Origin: Polynucleobacter parvulilacunae
Lineage (GTDB): Bacteria > Pseudomonadota > Gammaproteobacteria > Burkholderiales > Burkholderiaceae
Assembly (NCBI RefSeq): GCF_018881715.1
Contig: NZ_JACVPW010000001.1
Coordinates: 955,337 to 1,019,336 of the forward strand
Length of the DNA stretch: 64,000 bases
Direction: 5' to 3'
Part shown: positions 8,263-17,151 of the stretch, piece after piece
Position numbering within the stretch: position 1 is the stretch's first letter
Layout of the letters: each line of letters starts with the position of its first letter
Notes under the pieces: model-generated
What the model saw: the letters and a program-made list of their open reading frames with translations, nothing else
The model's database searches: none
Told to the model about the DNA's origin: nothing
Program-made: the position numbers and the translations under genes

Positions 8263-8945
8263 TTCTTTTGCTGGGCTCGTGCAATTGCCGCTGCAATGAT
8301 GGCACGTTTGCGCTCTTGCTCTTTGAGTTCATCCGCTGATGACGGACTTTCAGCATTAACTGCTGCTAATTTAGTTGCGGCCTTTTTCGCCAAACGATCA
8401 TCATTATCTTTTTGTTCTCTATCCAGTCGATTCTCGCGATCGTGATAGCGCTTGCGGGAAACATCTGCCAACTCTTGGGACCAAGCATCCCAACCAGTTT
8501 GATTGTCCGTCACATCAATCATGCTGATGCAATCAACAGGACATGGTGGAATGCAGAGATCGCAACCAGTACACCACTCAGTCAGCACTACATGCATTTG
8601 CTTGGATGCGCCAACAATCGCATCAACAGGACACGCCTGAATACAGAGGGTACAGCCGATGCATTTCTGTGGATCGATGAACGCTACTGGACGGGGACGC
8701 TCTATGCCGCACTCTGGGTCAATAGTGGGGTGAAGATCAAACGCATCCTGCGGGTAGATGGGTATTAACACTTTGCTCAGGCGTTTGATGCCCTCTACGC
8801 CGCCGGGAGGGCAGCGATTCGGCAAGGCCTCACCAAAAGCCATCGCTTCTGCATATCCCCGGCAATCGGGGTAGCCGCATTTAGTGCATTGGGTTTGTGG
8901 AAGAATGTCTTCCAGTTGGTCAATGAGCTGTTTCGAGTGAATCAT
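8259..8945 (-). CDS. rsxB: Soluble RnfB/RsxB-like ferredoxin protein
   Basis: A 228-residue Fe-S protein with an N-terminal Fer4_7-type [4Fe-4S] domain (Cys20, 23, 28, 45) and two bacterial ferredoxin motifs (Cys95/98/101/105 and Cys125/128/131/135). This matches RnfB of the Rnf/Rsx electron-transport complex, but the usual N-terminal membrane helix is missing: the protein starts directly at MIHSKQLIDQLEDILP. No other rnf genes are nearby. A lysine- and glutamine-rich tail follows residue 170. It is the first gene of the operon with nth. It may reduce or protect Fe-S proteins such as Nth; that role is inferred from co-transcription only. Confidence 0.85.
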   Translation of the reverse strand: MIHSKQLIDQLEDILPQTQCTKCGYPDCRGYAEAMAFGEALPNRCPPGGVEGIKRLSKVLIPIYPQDAFDLHPTIDPECGIERPRPVAFIDPQKCIGCTLCIQACPVDAIVGASKQMHVVLTEWCTGCDLCIPPCPVDCISMIDVTDNQTGWDAWSQELADVSRKRYHDRENRLDREQKDNDDRLAKKAATKLAAVNAESPSSADELKEQERKRAIIAAAIARAQQKK

Positions 8946-8992
8946 TAAAGTGCGAATCTTCTTAAAATTAAAGGCTCCGAAGAGCCCTTAAT

Positions 8993-10273
8993 TTATGCTG
9001 ACTTGGTAGTCCGAGTAGCTGTTTTCTTAGTATTCTGATGCTCACGAATGAACGCCTTAATCTTTGGATACACTTTCTCGCGCCAACGACGGCCAGCGAA
9101 AATTCCGTAGTGACCTGCACCCATCACTTCGTAGTGATCTTTATCTTGCTTTGGAATGCCCGCACATAAAGCATGTGCAGAGCGTGTTTGGCCGCTTCCA
9201 GAGATGTCGTCTAACTCGCCTTCAACGGTGAGGAGGGCAGTCTTTTTAATGTCTTGCGGTTTAACAAGTTCACCCGCGACTTTCCATGTACCATTTGGAA
9301 GTGAGTAGTCTTGGAAAACAGTCTTGATGGTGTCTAGATAGAACTTAGAGTCCAAATCCAATACCGCGTTGTATTCATCGTAGAAGCGAATGTGTGATTC
9401 AGCGTCCTGCTCATCGCCGCGCACTAAGTTTTGGAAGTAATCCCAATGAGACTGCAAATGGTTTTGCGGGTTCATGGCGATAAAGCCAGTGTGCTGCAAG
9501 AAGCCTGGGTAAACGCGACGACCGGCTCCTGGGTAGTTAGGCGGCACGTTGTAAATCACGTGACTTTCAAACCACTCGTAAGACTTCTGGTCTGCTAAGT
9601 TGTTTACTGCAGTTGGTGATTTGCGTGCATCAATAGGGCCGCCCATCATAATCATGGATGCTGGAGTTGCTTCGCCAGCAGAAGCCATCAATGAGATTGC
9701 GCCCAATGTGGGAACGGTAGGTTGGCAAACAGAAATCACATGCAAATCTTTTGCGCCAATAGTGCGGATAAATTCTTGAACGTAGTGTACGTAGTCATCA
9801 AGACCAAATTCACCATCCGCTACTGGTACTAAGCGAGCATCGATCCAATCGGTGATGTAAACCTTGTGATCTTGCAAGAGTGTGCGCACAGTGTCGCGCA
9901 ACAATGTGGAGTGGTGTCCGGATAGTGGAGCAACAATTAATACAACTGGATCATCTTTGAGCTTCTTAATGACTTCGACATCATCAGAGAATCGCTTGAA
10001 ACGAACCAAATTGCAAAAAGGTTTTGCAACAGCGGTTCTTTCATGAATAGCCACTTCTTTGCCATGCGCTATGACTGAACGAATACCAAATTCTGGCTTC
10101 TTATAGTTTTTACCTAATCTATAGAGGAGCTCATAGCTAGCAGCTAATCGATCCGATCCTGGTACTTTGGAGGCAGGATTAGAGGCATTAATAAATGCTT
10201 CAGAAGCTGCGCGTGCCCAGGAACTAACTGGTTGAAGTAGAGCTTTTTGAAATTCGTGTAACTGATATAGCAT
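8993..10273 (-). CDS. phaZ: Intracellular polyhydroxyalkanoate (PHB) depolymerase
   Basis: Degrades stored polyhydroxybutyrate granules in the cytoplasm. The 426-residue alpha/beta hydrolase has the lipase-box-like SVCQPTVP with a cysteine nucleophile at residue 183, the same position and residue type as in Ralstonia eutropha PhaZ1. An Asp near VEGELDDISG and a His in GAGHYGIFAG complete the likely triad. The C-terminal tail is basic and Thr/Lys-rich. It is transcribed alone, 41 bases downstream of the aminotransferase on the same strand. Its presence implies that this organism makes PHB, although no synthase is in the window. Confidence 0.94.
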   Translation of the reverse strand: MLYQLHEFQKALLQPVSSWARAASEAFINASNPASKVPGSDRLAASYELLYRLGKNYKKPEFGIRSVIAHGKEVAIHERTAVAKPFCNLVRFKRFSDDVEVIKKLKDDPVVLIVAPLSGHHSTLLRDTVRTLLQDHKVYITDWIDARLVPVADGEFGLDDYVHYVQEFIRTIGAKDLHVISVCQPTVPTLGAISLMASAGEATPASMIMMGGPIDARKSPTAVNNLADQKSYEWFESHVIYNVPPNYPGAGRRVYPGFLQHTGFIAMNPQNHLQSHWDYFQNLVRGDEQDAESHIRFYDEYNAVLDLDSKFYLDTIKTVFQDYSLPNGTWKVAGELVKPQDIKKTALLTVEGELDDISGSGQTRSAHALCAGIPKQDKDHYEVMGAGHYGIFAGRRWREKVYPKIKAFIREHQNTKKTATRTTKSA

Positions 10274-10314
10274 GGTACCTCCGGTAATTCAGTGTATCCG
10301 CCTATTACGCTTTA

Positions 10315-11514
10315 TTAAGCCAATACGCGGGCGATTGCTTTAGCCACCTTATCAATATTTTTGGTATTGAGGGCTGCCACACAAATGCGTCCAGTAGAGA
10401 GAGCATAAATGCCATCTTCCTTCTGTAAGCGCTCAACTTGCTCGGCCGTTAAGCCTGAGTAAGAAAACATGCCACGCTGCTTCTCGATAAAAGCAAAATC
10501 TTGCTTTACACCAGCAGCAGCGAGTTTTTCAACGAGACCATGACGCATGGATTTAATGCGATCACGCATTTCAGCTAACTCATCCTCCCAGAGCTTACGC
10601 AATTCTGGGGAATTCAAAACAGCAGCAGCAATTGCAGCGCCGTGAGTTGGAGGGTTAGAGTAGTTAGTGCGAATCACGCGCTTCAATTGTGAAAGCACGC
10701 GAGTAGATTCATCTTTGCTTTGTGTCACGATAGACAGGGCGCCAACACGCTCACCATACAGTGAGAATGATTTGGAGAAAGAGCTTGAAACAAAGAAGGA
10801 CATACCTGATTCGGCGAAGAGACGAACAGCAATGCCATCTTTCTCAATCCCATCAGCAAAGCCTTGGTAAGCCATATCCAAGAAAGGAATTAAACCTTTG
10901 TTCTTACAGATATCGATTACTTGATGCCATTGCGCTTCGGTAATATCTGCGCCGGTTGGGTTGTGGCAGCAAGCGTGCAACAACACGGTAGTGTTCTTTG
11001 GGAAAGACTCTAAAGACTTCACCATGCCATCAAAATCAACGCCACGGGTTTTGCCATCAAAGTAGGTGTACTCGATAACATCAAAGCCAGCGGATTCAAA
11101 AATGCCGCGATGGTTTTCCCAAGTAGGATTGCTAATTGCGCAAGGTGCATTTACGTTCAGACGCTTAATGAAGTCAGCGCCAACGCGCAATGCACCTGTT
11201 CCGCCAAGACATTCGGCAGTGACTACACGACCATCTTTAATAAGAGATGAATCAGCGCCAAACAATAAATTTTGCACTGCGCTGTTATATGGATTTGGAC
11301 CTTCGATAGGGATATAGCTACGTGGAGAGTGCTTCGCAACAATTGCCTCTTCCGCTTTAATCACTGCCTTCAAAAGTGGCACCTTGCCTTCATCCGTGTA
11401 ATACACGCCAACACCTAAATTCACTTTGTCAGCACGTTGGTCTGCAACGTAGGCTTCTGTGAGGCCAAAAATAGGATCTTTAGGGGCTAATTGAACTGAG
11501 GCAAACAGGGTCAT
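10315..11514 (-). CDS. Aromatic amino acid / aspartate aminotransferase (class I, PLP)
   Basis: A 399-residue fold-type I aminotransferase. It shows CHNPTGAD (residues 183-190, PLP contact Asn), FLDMAYQGFADG (Asp213 and Tyr216 near the cofactor), and SFSKSFSLYGERVG with the Schiff-base lysine Lys248. The closest overall resemblance is to TyrB/AspC, which exchange the amino groups of aromatic amino acids or aspartate with 2-oxoglutarate. Sequence alone cannot decide between tyrB and aspC. The gene is divergent from uvrB with 169 bases between them. Confidence 0.92.
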   Translation of the reverse strand: MTLFASVQLAPKDPIFGLTEAYVADQRADKVNLGVGVYYTDEGKVPLLKAVIKAEEAIVAKHSPRSYIPIEGPNPYNSAVQNLLFGADSSLIKDGRVVTAECLGGTGALRVGADFIKRLNVNAPCAISNPTWENHRGIFESAGFDVIEYTYFDGKTRGVDFDGMVKSLESFPKNTTVLLHACCHNPTGADITEAQWHQVIDICKNKGLIPFLDMAYQGFADGIEKDGIAVRLFAESGMSFFVSSSFSKSFSLYGERVGALSIVTQSKDESTRVLSQLKRVIRTNYSNPPTHGAAIAAAVLNSPELRKLWEDELAEMRDRIKSMRHGLVEKLAAAGVKQDFAFIEKQRGMFSYSGLTAEQVERLQKEDGIYALSTGRICVAALNTKNIDKVAKAIARVLA

Positions 11515-11644
11515 TTGAGGTCGAAATTGGTGGTTAGAGGGTTTTTAGAGGTCGTTTTGTTCGTAATTGACGTTAAATTCAGCTTAATTGTCGGTTTTTG
11601 AGGCCAGAATCAACTATTTCCTAAGAAAAACGGCAAAATCATTG

Positions 11645-11678
11645 TTTGTACAAAATTCTCTGTGAAGAAATCTCACAG
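11645..11678. promoter_or_regulatory. Palindromes in the uvrB / aminotransferase divergent region
   Basis: Two perfect dyads lie just before uvrB: TTTGTACAAA (11645-11654) and CTGTGA-N7-TCACAG (11660-11678). The second resembles CRP-type half-sites but with a 7-base rather than a 6-base spacer. Possible operator(s) for uvrB or the divergent gene; the binding protein is unknown. Confidence 0.35.
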
Positions 11679-11683
11679 TTGAA

Positions 11684-13837
11684 ATGATAGCCGAGATGCC
11701 CCCTAAGTTACCGAAAACTGGATCAAAAACTGAAGTAAAAGTGGTCGACAAAACCCCTGCGGCTGATCCTTTGGGTGAGGCTGGTCACGACCTTGATCCT
11801 GCCAAGTTTGTTACCTTCCCGGACTCCCCTTATCAGCTCTACCAGCCTTTTCCGCCAGCTGGGGACCAGCCCCAGGCTATTGACGCCTTGGTGGAGGGTA
11901 TTGAGGACGGATTGACCTTCCAGACGCTTTTAGGGGTTACGGGCTCAGGCAAGACCTTCACCATGGCCAATGTCATTGCCAGAACGGGTCGTCCAGCCAT
12001 CATTTTTGCCCCTAATAAGACTCTGGCTGCCCAACTTTATAGTGAATTTAGGGAGTTTTTCCCGAGAAACGCAGTTGAGTACTTTGTCAGCTACTACGAC
12101 TATTACCAGCCAGAGGCTTATGTGCCGCAGCGAGATCTTTTTATTGAAAAGGACTCCTCGATTAATGAGCACATTGAGCAGATGCGCTTGTCTGCAACCA
12201 AAAGTCTTTTAGAAAGACGCGACGTCATCATCGTTGCAACTGTTTCAGCAATTTACGGCATTGGTAATCCAGGCGACTATCACAGCATGGTTATGACATT
12301 GCGTCCTGGCGACAAGATGAGTCAGCGCGATATTTTGATGCGCCTCATCGCCATGCAATACGACCGTAATGAAACGGATTTCAAGCGCGGCGTATTTAGG
12401 GTGCGCGGTGACACGATTGATATTTTCCCTGCTGAGCATAATGAGCTAGCAGTACGTGTGGAATTGTTTGATGACGTAGTTGAGAGTTTGCAATTCTTCG
12501 ATCCGCTGACTGGAAAGATTCGGCAAAAGATTCCGCGCTTTACTGTGTATCCAAGTTCGCACTATGTCACGCCACGCGACACCGTATTGAAAGCGATTGA
12601 AACAATTAAGACAGAGCTGCGCACTCGCTTAGATGAGTTTGTAAAAGATGGCAAGTTAGTTGAAGCACAACGCCTTGAGCAACGTACTCGTTTTGATTTG
12701 GAGATGCTCAATGAATTGGGTTTCTGCAAGGGTATTGAGAACTACTCCCGCCACCTGTCTGGCGCAGCGCCGGGCGAGGCCCCGCCTACACTGGTGGACT
12801 ATCTACCTAATGATGCTTTGATGTTCTTGGATGAAAGCCACGTTCTCATTGGGCAGCTCAATGCTATGTACAACGGAGATAAGTCTCGTAAACATACTTT
12901 GGTGGAGTTTGGTTTTAGATTACCGTCCGCAATGGATAACCGTCCATTGAAATTTACTGAGTTTGAAACCAAGATGCGTCAAACTGTTTTTGTTTCTGCG
13001 ACACCGGCTGATTACGAGAAAACACATCAAGGTCAAGTTGTTGAACAAGTTGCTAGACCAACAGGCTTGGTTGATCCAGAAATTGAAGTCTTGCCAGCAA
13101 GTACACAGGTTGATGATTTATTGGATCAAATACATGCGCGCGTCAAAGTGCATGAGCGTGTATTGGTTACCGTACTGACGAAGCGTATGGCAGAGCAGTT
13201 AACGGACTATCTTTCTGATAACGGCGTGAAGGTGCGCTATGTGCACTCTGATATCGATACTGTTGAACGCGTAGAAATTTTGCGTGACTTGCGCTTAGGC
13301 GTCTTTGATGTCTTGGTCGGTATTAACTTATTGCGCGAAGGTTTGGATATCCCAGAGGTGTCATTGGTCGCCATTTTGGATGCCGATAAAGAAGGCTTCT
13401 TACGTTCTGAGCGCAGCTTGATTCAGACGATTGGTCGTGCTGCACGTAACGTTCGCGGTAAAGCTATCTTGTATGCCGATAAAGTTACTAACTCTATGCG
13501 CCTAGCCATGGGTGAGACAGAAAGACGTCGAACCAAGCAGATTGCCTTTAATAAGCTCCACGGAATCGAGCCAAAAGGGGTGCAAAAGCGTATCAAGGAC
13601 ATTATCGATGGTGTCTATGACGTCAAAGAGAAGCGTAATGAGATGCAGGTAGAGCAAGAGCGAGCTCGCTATGAGGATATGGGCGAGAAGGATCTGGCGA
13701 ATGAAATCAAGCGCTTAGAGAAGCAAATGAATGCTGAAGCCAAGAATCTGGAGTTTGAAAAGGCTGCCAGCACCCGAGATAGACTCACTAAGGTCAAAGA
13801 AATGGCCTTTGGTGCTAGGTCTAGGGACTCAGTCTAA
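11684..13837 (+). CDS. uvrB: Excinuclease ABC subunit B
   Basis: DNA damage-verifying helicase-like subunit of UvrABC nucleotide excision repair. Walker A GVTGSGKT is at residues 84-91, the beta-hairpin region with [12 protein letters not shown] follows, DESH is the Walker B site, and helicase motifs LREGLDIPE and QTIGRAARN lie in the C-terminal half. A UVR domain for UvrC contact closes the protein. At 717 residues it is about 40 longer than E. coli UvrB because of a poorly conserved N-terminal extension. An alternative ATG at 11696 trims only four residues. No convincing Shine-Dalgarno site precedes either. Confidence 0.97.
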   Translation: MIAEMPPKLPKTGSKTEVKVVDKTPAADPLGEAGHDLDPAKFVTFPDSPYQLYQPFPPAGDQPQAIDALVEGIEDGLTFQTLLGVTGSGKTFTMANVIARTGRPAIIFAPNKTLAAQLYSEFREFFPRNAVEYFVSYYDYYQPEAYVPQRDLFIEKDSSINEHIEQMRLSATKSLLERRDVIIVATVSAIYGIGNPGDYHSMVMTLRPGDKMSQRDILMRLIAMQYDRNETDFKRGVFRVRGDTIDIFPAEHNELAVRVELFDDVVESLQFFDPLTGKIRQKIPRFTVYPSSHYVTPRDTVLKAIETIKTELRTRLDEFVKDGKLVEAQRLEQRTRFDLEMLNELGFCKGIENYSRHLSGAAPGEAPPTLVDYLPNDALMFLDESHVLIGQLNAMYNGDKSRKHTLVEFGFRLPSAMDNRPLKFTEFETKMRQTVFVSATPADYEKTHQGQVVEQVARPTGLVDPEIEVLPASTQVDDLLDQIHARVKVHERVLVTVLTKRMAEQLTDYLSDNGVKVRYVHSDIDTVERVEILRDLRLGVFDVLVGINLLREGLDIPEVSLVAILDADKEGFLRSERSLIQTIGRAARNVRGKAILYADKVTNSMRLAMGETERRRTKQIAFNKLHGIEPKGVQKRIKDIIDGVYDVKEKRNEMQVEQERARYEDMGEKDLANEIKRLEKQMNAEAKNLEFEKAASTRDRLTKVKEMAFGARSRDSV

Positions 13838-13914
13838 AGTCATCACCCTCTAATCCCTGGCTTCCTTTGAGGTTTTTTGGGATAATTCCCGAGCAGATTG
13901 CTAGGGAATATGGT

Positions 13915-13939
13915 AAAGTTGAGTGGAATGGTCGGGTAT
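13915..13939 (+). promoter_or_regulatory. Probable IscR type 1 operator of the isc operon
   Basis: The 25-base stretch beginning AAAGTTGAGTGG and ending GGTCGGGTAT has the layout of IscR [2Fe-2S]-dependent type 1 sites (about ATASYYGACT-N5-AGTCRRSTAT, from memory). Its centre lies about 63 bases before the iscR start. This would give classic negative autoregulation: holo-IscR represses the operon when Fe-S clusters are plentiful. Recognition is by eye against a remembered consensus. Confidence 0.6.
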
Positions 13940-13989
13940 TACCCGCCCGACTGTTAGCTGTCCATAACAATCCATTACCAAGGTGACAT

Positions 13990-14559
13990 ATGAGACTTAC
14001 AACCAAAGGTCGTTTTGCAGTAACCGCAATGATTGATTTAGCCCTGCGTGAAACGCATGGTCCCGTGACTTTGGCCGGAATTAGCCAAAGACAAAAGATT
14101 TCCCTTTCTTACCTCGAGCAATTGTTTGGCAAATTACGCCGCTTCAATATTGTGGAGAGTACTCGTGGTCCTGGCGGTGGTTACACGTTAGCCCGCCCAT
14201 CATCTGAGGTCAGTGTTGCTGACATTATTGTTGCGGTTGATGAGCCTCTCGATGCAACCCAATGTGGCGGCAAAGGTAACTGCCATTCTGATGAAGAAAA
14301 TCATGGTCGTTGTATGACACACGATCTGTGGAGCAATCTCAATTCCAAAATGGTTGAGTACCTCAGTTCAGTGAGTCTTAAAGATTTAGTTCAGCAACAA
14401 GAAGGGCGCGGCATTGTGATTCAAGATATGCGTCAGAAGAAAATTAAAGTTGAAAGTGCAAAAGCAGATAAGCCTGCTCAAGCACTTGCAGCGAAAAAAG
14501 AAGTTGCCCCTAAAGCGCCACTAGTGAATTCTGTATTCAACTTGGCGCGACAAAGTTAA
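13990..14559 (+). CDS. iscR: Fe-S cluster assembly transcription factor IscR
   Basis: An Rrf2-family winged-helix regulator of 189 residues. Recognition features include LSYLEQLFGKLR and the wing GPGGGYTLARP. The [2Fe-2S] ligands are Cys92, Cys98 and Cys108 with His111 nearby; the third cysteine is four residues further along than in E. coli IscR (104). A lysine/alanine-rich tail (residues about 150-180) extends beyond the E. coli length. The start follows AGGTGA at 13981-13986. It is first in the isc operon and probably represses its own promoter (site at 13915). Confidence 0.95.
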   Translation: MRLTTKGRFAVTAMIDLALRETHGPVTLAGISQRQKISLSYLEQLFGKLRRFNIVESTRGPGGGYTLARPSSEVSVADIIVAVDEPLDATQCGGKGNCHSDEENHGRCMTHDLWSNLNSKMVEYLSSVSLKDLVQQQEGRGIVIQDMRQKKIKVESAKADKPAQALAAKKEVAPKAPLVNSVFNLARQS

Positions 14560-14587
14560 TAACCTAATACCTACCGATAGATAAACC

Positions 14588-15847
14588 ATGAACGCCCCAA
14601 AAGATCTGCCACAGCAACCGGTTCCGATGTTTAGCCCTAAGCACTTCCCTGTGTATATGGACTACTCAGCTACAACGCCGATTGATCCACGTGTGGTCGA
14701 CAAAATGTTGCCTTATTTGCGCGAGCAGTTTGGTAACGCTGCTTCACGTAGTCATGCTTATGGCTGGGCTGCAGAAGAAGCGGTAGAGTGGGCGCGTTCA
14801 GAGGTTGCTCAATTGGTGCACGCTGATCCAAGAGAAATTGTGTTTACCAGTGGCGCAACTGAAAGTATTAACTTAGCACTCAAGGGTGCCGCGCATTTTT
14901 ACAAGGATCGCGGTAATCACATCATTACTGTAAAGACTGAGCACAAAGCCACTTTAGACACTTGTCGTGAATTAGAGCGCGAGGGTTACGAAGTAACTTA
15001 CTTGGATGTGTTGCCAAATGGTTTGATTGACTTCGCACAACTTGAAGCTGCAATGAAGCCGGGTACCATTTTGGCTTCCGTCATGTATGTAAATAATGAA
15101 ATTGGTGTTGTGCAAGACATTCCAGCGATCGGTGACTTATGTCGTTCACGTGGCGTCATATTCCATGTGGATGCAGCGCAAGCGACTGGCAAGGTTGAAA
15201 TTGATCTCGAAAAGACTAAAGTCGATTTGATGAGCTTTTCTGCTCATAAGTCTTATGGGCCTAAAGGCATAGGCGCTTTGTTTGTACGTCGTAAACCGCG
15301 TATTCGCATTGAGGCGCAAATCCATGGCGGTGGTCATGAGCGCGGTATGCGTTCAGGCACCCTTGCAGTTCACCAGATCGTTGGTATGGGCGAGGCTTTC
15401 CGTATTGCCCGTGTTGAGATGGTTGAAGAAAATAAACGTATCCGTGCTTTACGTGATCGCTTGTTAAATGGCCTGAAAGATATTGAAGAAGTTTATGTCA
15501 ATGGTGATATGGACAACCGTGTTCCCCATAACCTCAATATTAGCTTTAACTATGTTGAAGGTGAATCTATGTTGATGGCCTTGAAGGATTTAGCAATCTC
15601 TTCTGGTTCAGCATGTACTTCAGCATCTTTGGAGCCATCATATGTATTACGCGCCTTAGGTCGTAATGATGAATTGGCTCATAGCTCGATTCGCTTTACC
15701 TTGGGTCGCTTTACGACTGAAGAGGAAGTGGATTTCACAATTAAGTTGGTGAAAGAAAAGATTGCCAAGTTGCGTGAGTTATCACCACTGTGGGAAATGT
15801 ACAAAGACGGAATCGATATCAGCACGATTCAATGGGCAGCACACTAA
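14588..15847 (+). CDS. iscS: Cysteine desulfurase IscS
   Basis: A PLP enzyme that takes sulfur from cysteine and passes it to IscU (and to tRNA thiolation pathways). The PLP lysine is Lys221 in [12 protein letters not shown], and the persulfide-carrying Cys343 lies in [12 protein letters not shown]. Both are shifted by exactly 15 from E. coli numbering (206, 328), showing a 15-residue N-terminal extension ([15 protein letters not shown]). The internal Met14 could be an alternative start. The gap to iscR is 28 bases, and iscU follows 35 bases later. Confidence 0.97.
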   Translation: MNAPKDLPQQPVPMFSPKHFPVYMDYSATTPIDPRVVDKMLPYLREQFGNAASRSHAYGWAAEEAVEWARSEVAQLVHADPREIVFTSGATESINLALKGAAHFYKDRGNHIITVKTEHKATLDTCRELEREGYEVTYLDVLPNGLIDFAQLEAAMKPGTILASVMYVNNEIGVVQDIPAIGDLCRSRGVIFHVDAAQATGKVEIDLEKTKVDLMSFSAHKSYGPKGIGALFVRRKPRIRIEAQIHGGGHERGMRSGTLAVHQIVGMGEAFRIARVEMVEENKRIRALRDRLLNGLKDIEEVYVNGDMDNRVPHNLNISFNYVEGESMLMALKDLAISSGSACTSASLEPSYVLRALGRNDELAHSSIRFTLGRFTTEEEVDFTIKLVKEKIAKLRELSPLWEMYKDGIDISTIQWAAH

Positions 15848-15882
15848 GAATATAAATACGAAGAAATTACAGAGGAAATACC

Positions 15883-16269
15883 ATGGCATATAGCGACAAG
15901 GTCATTGACCACTACGAAAATCCCCGCAACGTTGGCTCATTCGAAAAGGGTGACGAGAGCGTAGGTACTGGCATGGTTGGTGCACCAGCCTGCGGCGACG
16001 TAATGAAGCTGCAAATTCGTGTTAACGATCAAGGTGTGATCGAAGACGCTAAGTTCAAGACTTATGGCTGCGGCTCTGCAATTGCCTCTTCTTCGTTGGT
16101 AACTGAGTGGGTTAAAGGCAAGACTCTAGATCAGGCCTTGGAGATTAAAAACTCTCTCATCGCTGAAGAGTTGGCTTTGCCACCAGTAAAAATTCACTGC
16201 TCCATCTTGGCTGAAGATGCCATCAAGGCAGCAGTAGCGGATTACAAAGAGAAACATCCGGCGAAATAA
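15883..16269 (+). CDS. iscU: Fe-S cluster assembly scaffold IscU
   Basis: A 128-residue scaffold on which [2Fe-2S] clusters are built before transfer with HscA/HscB. The three ligand cysteines are Cys37 (GAPACGD), Cys63 (YGCGSA) and Cys106 (IHCSIL), with Asp39 next to the first. The HscA recognition LPPVK is intact at residues 99-103. The start is preceded by AGAGGAA. Typical length and order in the operon. Confidence 0.98.
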   Translation: MAYSDKVIDHYENPRNVGSFEKGDESVGTGMVGAPACGDVMKLQIRVNDQGVIEDAKFKTYGCGSAIASSSLVTEWVKGKTLDQALEIKNSLIAEELALPPVKIHCSILAEDAIKAAVADYKEKHPAK

Positions 16270-16295
16270 AGAGTAAAGAATAAGCAGGCATAACT

Positions 16296-16619
16296 ATGGC
16301 AATTACCTTAACTGACAAAGCAGCTGCACACGTGAACCGCAATTTAGAAAAGCGCGGTAAGGGTTGCGGCTTGCGCTTAGGTGTTCGCACAACTGGTTGC
16401 TCTGGTTTGGCCTATCAACTCGAGTATGTAGATGAGCCAGCTGCTGAAGATCAGGTATTTGAGTCCAATGGTATTAAGGTGTTTGTAGATCCGAAGAGCC
16501 TGGCTTATTTGGATGGTACAGAGCTAGACTTTGTGCGTGAGGGTTTGAACGAGGGATTTAAGTTTCAAAATCCAAACGTAAAAGATGAGTGTGGTTGTGG
16601 CGAATCCTTCCGCGTCTGA
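16296..16619 (+). CDS. iscA: Fe-S assembly protein IscA
   Basis: A 107-residue A-type carrier that binds iron or a cluster through Cys35 (TTGCSG) and the C-terminal Cys99/Cys101 (ECGCGESF). It delivers clusters to apo-targets and is needed for [4Fe-4S] maturation. The 3' end overlaps the start of hscB by up to 35 bases in a different frame, a tight coupling. Confidence 0.97.
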   Translation: MAITLTDKAAAHVNRNLEKRGKGCGLRLGVRTTGCSGLAYQLEYVDEPAAEDQVFESNGIKVFVDPKSLAYLDGTELDFVREGLNEGFKFQNPNVKDECGCGESFRV

Positions 16620-17124
16620 CGATTACTTCCACTTCTTTGGAATAAATCAGCAATTCAAAATCGATTTGCCTGCTCTCGATCAGGCATACCTAGCGATTCA
16701 GAAGGAAGTGCACCCTGATCGCCATGCTCGTGGCAGTGATGCAGAGCAACGCCTGGCGATGCAAATGGCAACCCTCGCCAATACTGCATTGCAAACTCTC
16801 AAGAACCCGATTCAGCGCGGCCTTTACATTTGCCAGCTTCATGGCGTGGATGCGAAATTAGAAACCAATACTGCAATGCCTGCCGCTTTTTTGATGAGGC
16901 AGATGGAGTGGCGTGAAAGTCTTGATGAGCAAGCGGAAGATTTGCCCGCTTTAGAGGCTTTGATGGCTGAGGTAGAAGAATCAAAGACAGATACCCTAGC
17001 TGAAATCGCCCAGGCTATTGATGGGGCTAAAAATTATCAGCGCGCAGCAGAATTGCTACGTGGTTTACTTTTCATTGATAAGTTTGCGGTTGAACTTGAT
17101 GACACCATTGCGGCCTTAATCTAG
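16585..17124 (+). CDS. hscB: Co-chaperone HscB
   Basis: J-domain protein that brings IscU to the Hsp70 HscA and stimulates its ATPase. The HPD tripeptide is at residues 43-45, and a C-terminal three-helix bundle follows. The start is ambiguous: ATG at 16585, or GTG at 16591 or 16597. All lie inside iscA, because the conserved DDYFHFFG begins right at the iscA stop. None has a clear Shine-Dalgarno, suggesting translation coupled to iscA. Length 175-179 residues, as usual for the family. Confidence 0.94.
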   Translation: MSVVVANPSASDDYFHFFGINQQFKIDLPALDQAYLAIQKEVHPDRHARGSDAEQRLAMQMATLANTALQTLKNPIQRGLYICQLHGVDAKLETNTAMPAAFLMRQMEWRESLDEQAEDLPALEALMAEVEESKTDTLAEIAQAIDGAKNYQRAAELLRGLLFIDKFAVELDDTIAALI

Positions 17125-17151
17125 TCTCAATCAAGCTAAACTCTATCTCCT

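Noticed and set aside
11660..11678. LexA (SOS) box upstream of uvrB
   Set aside because: CTGT and ACAG are present but are separated by 11 bases, not the 8 of the usual CTGT-N8-ACAG box.
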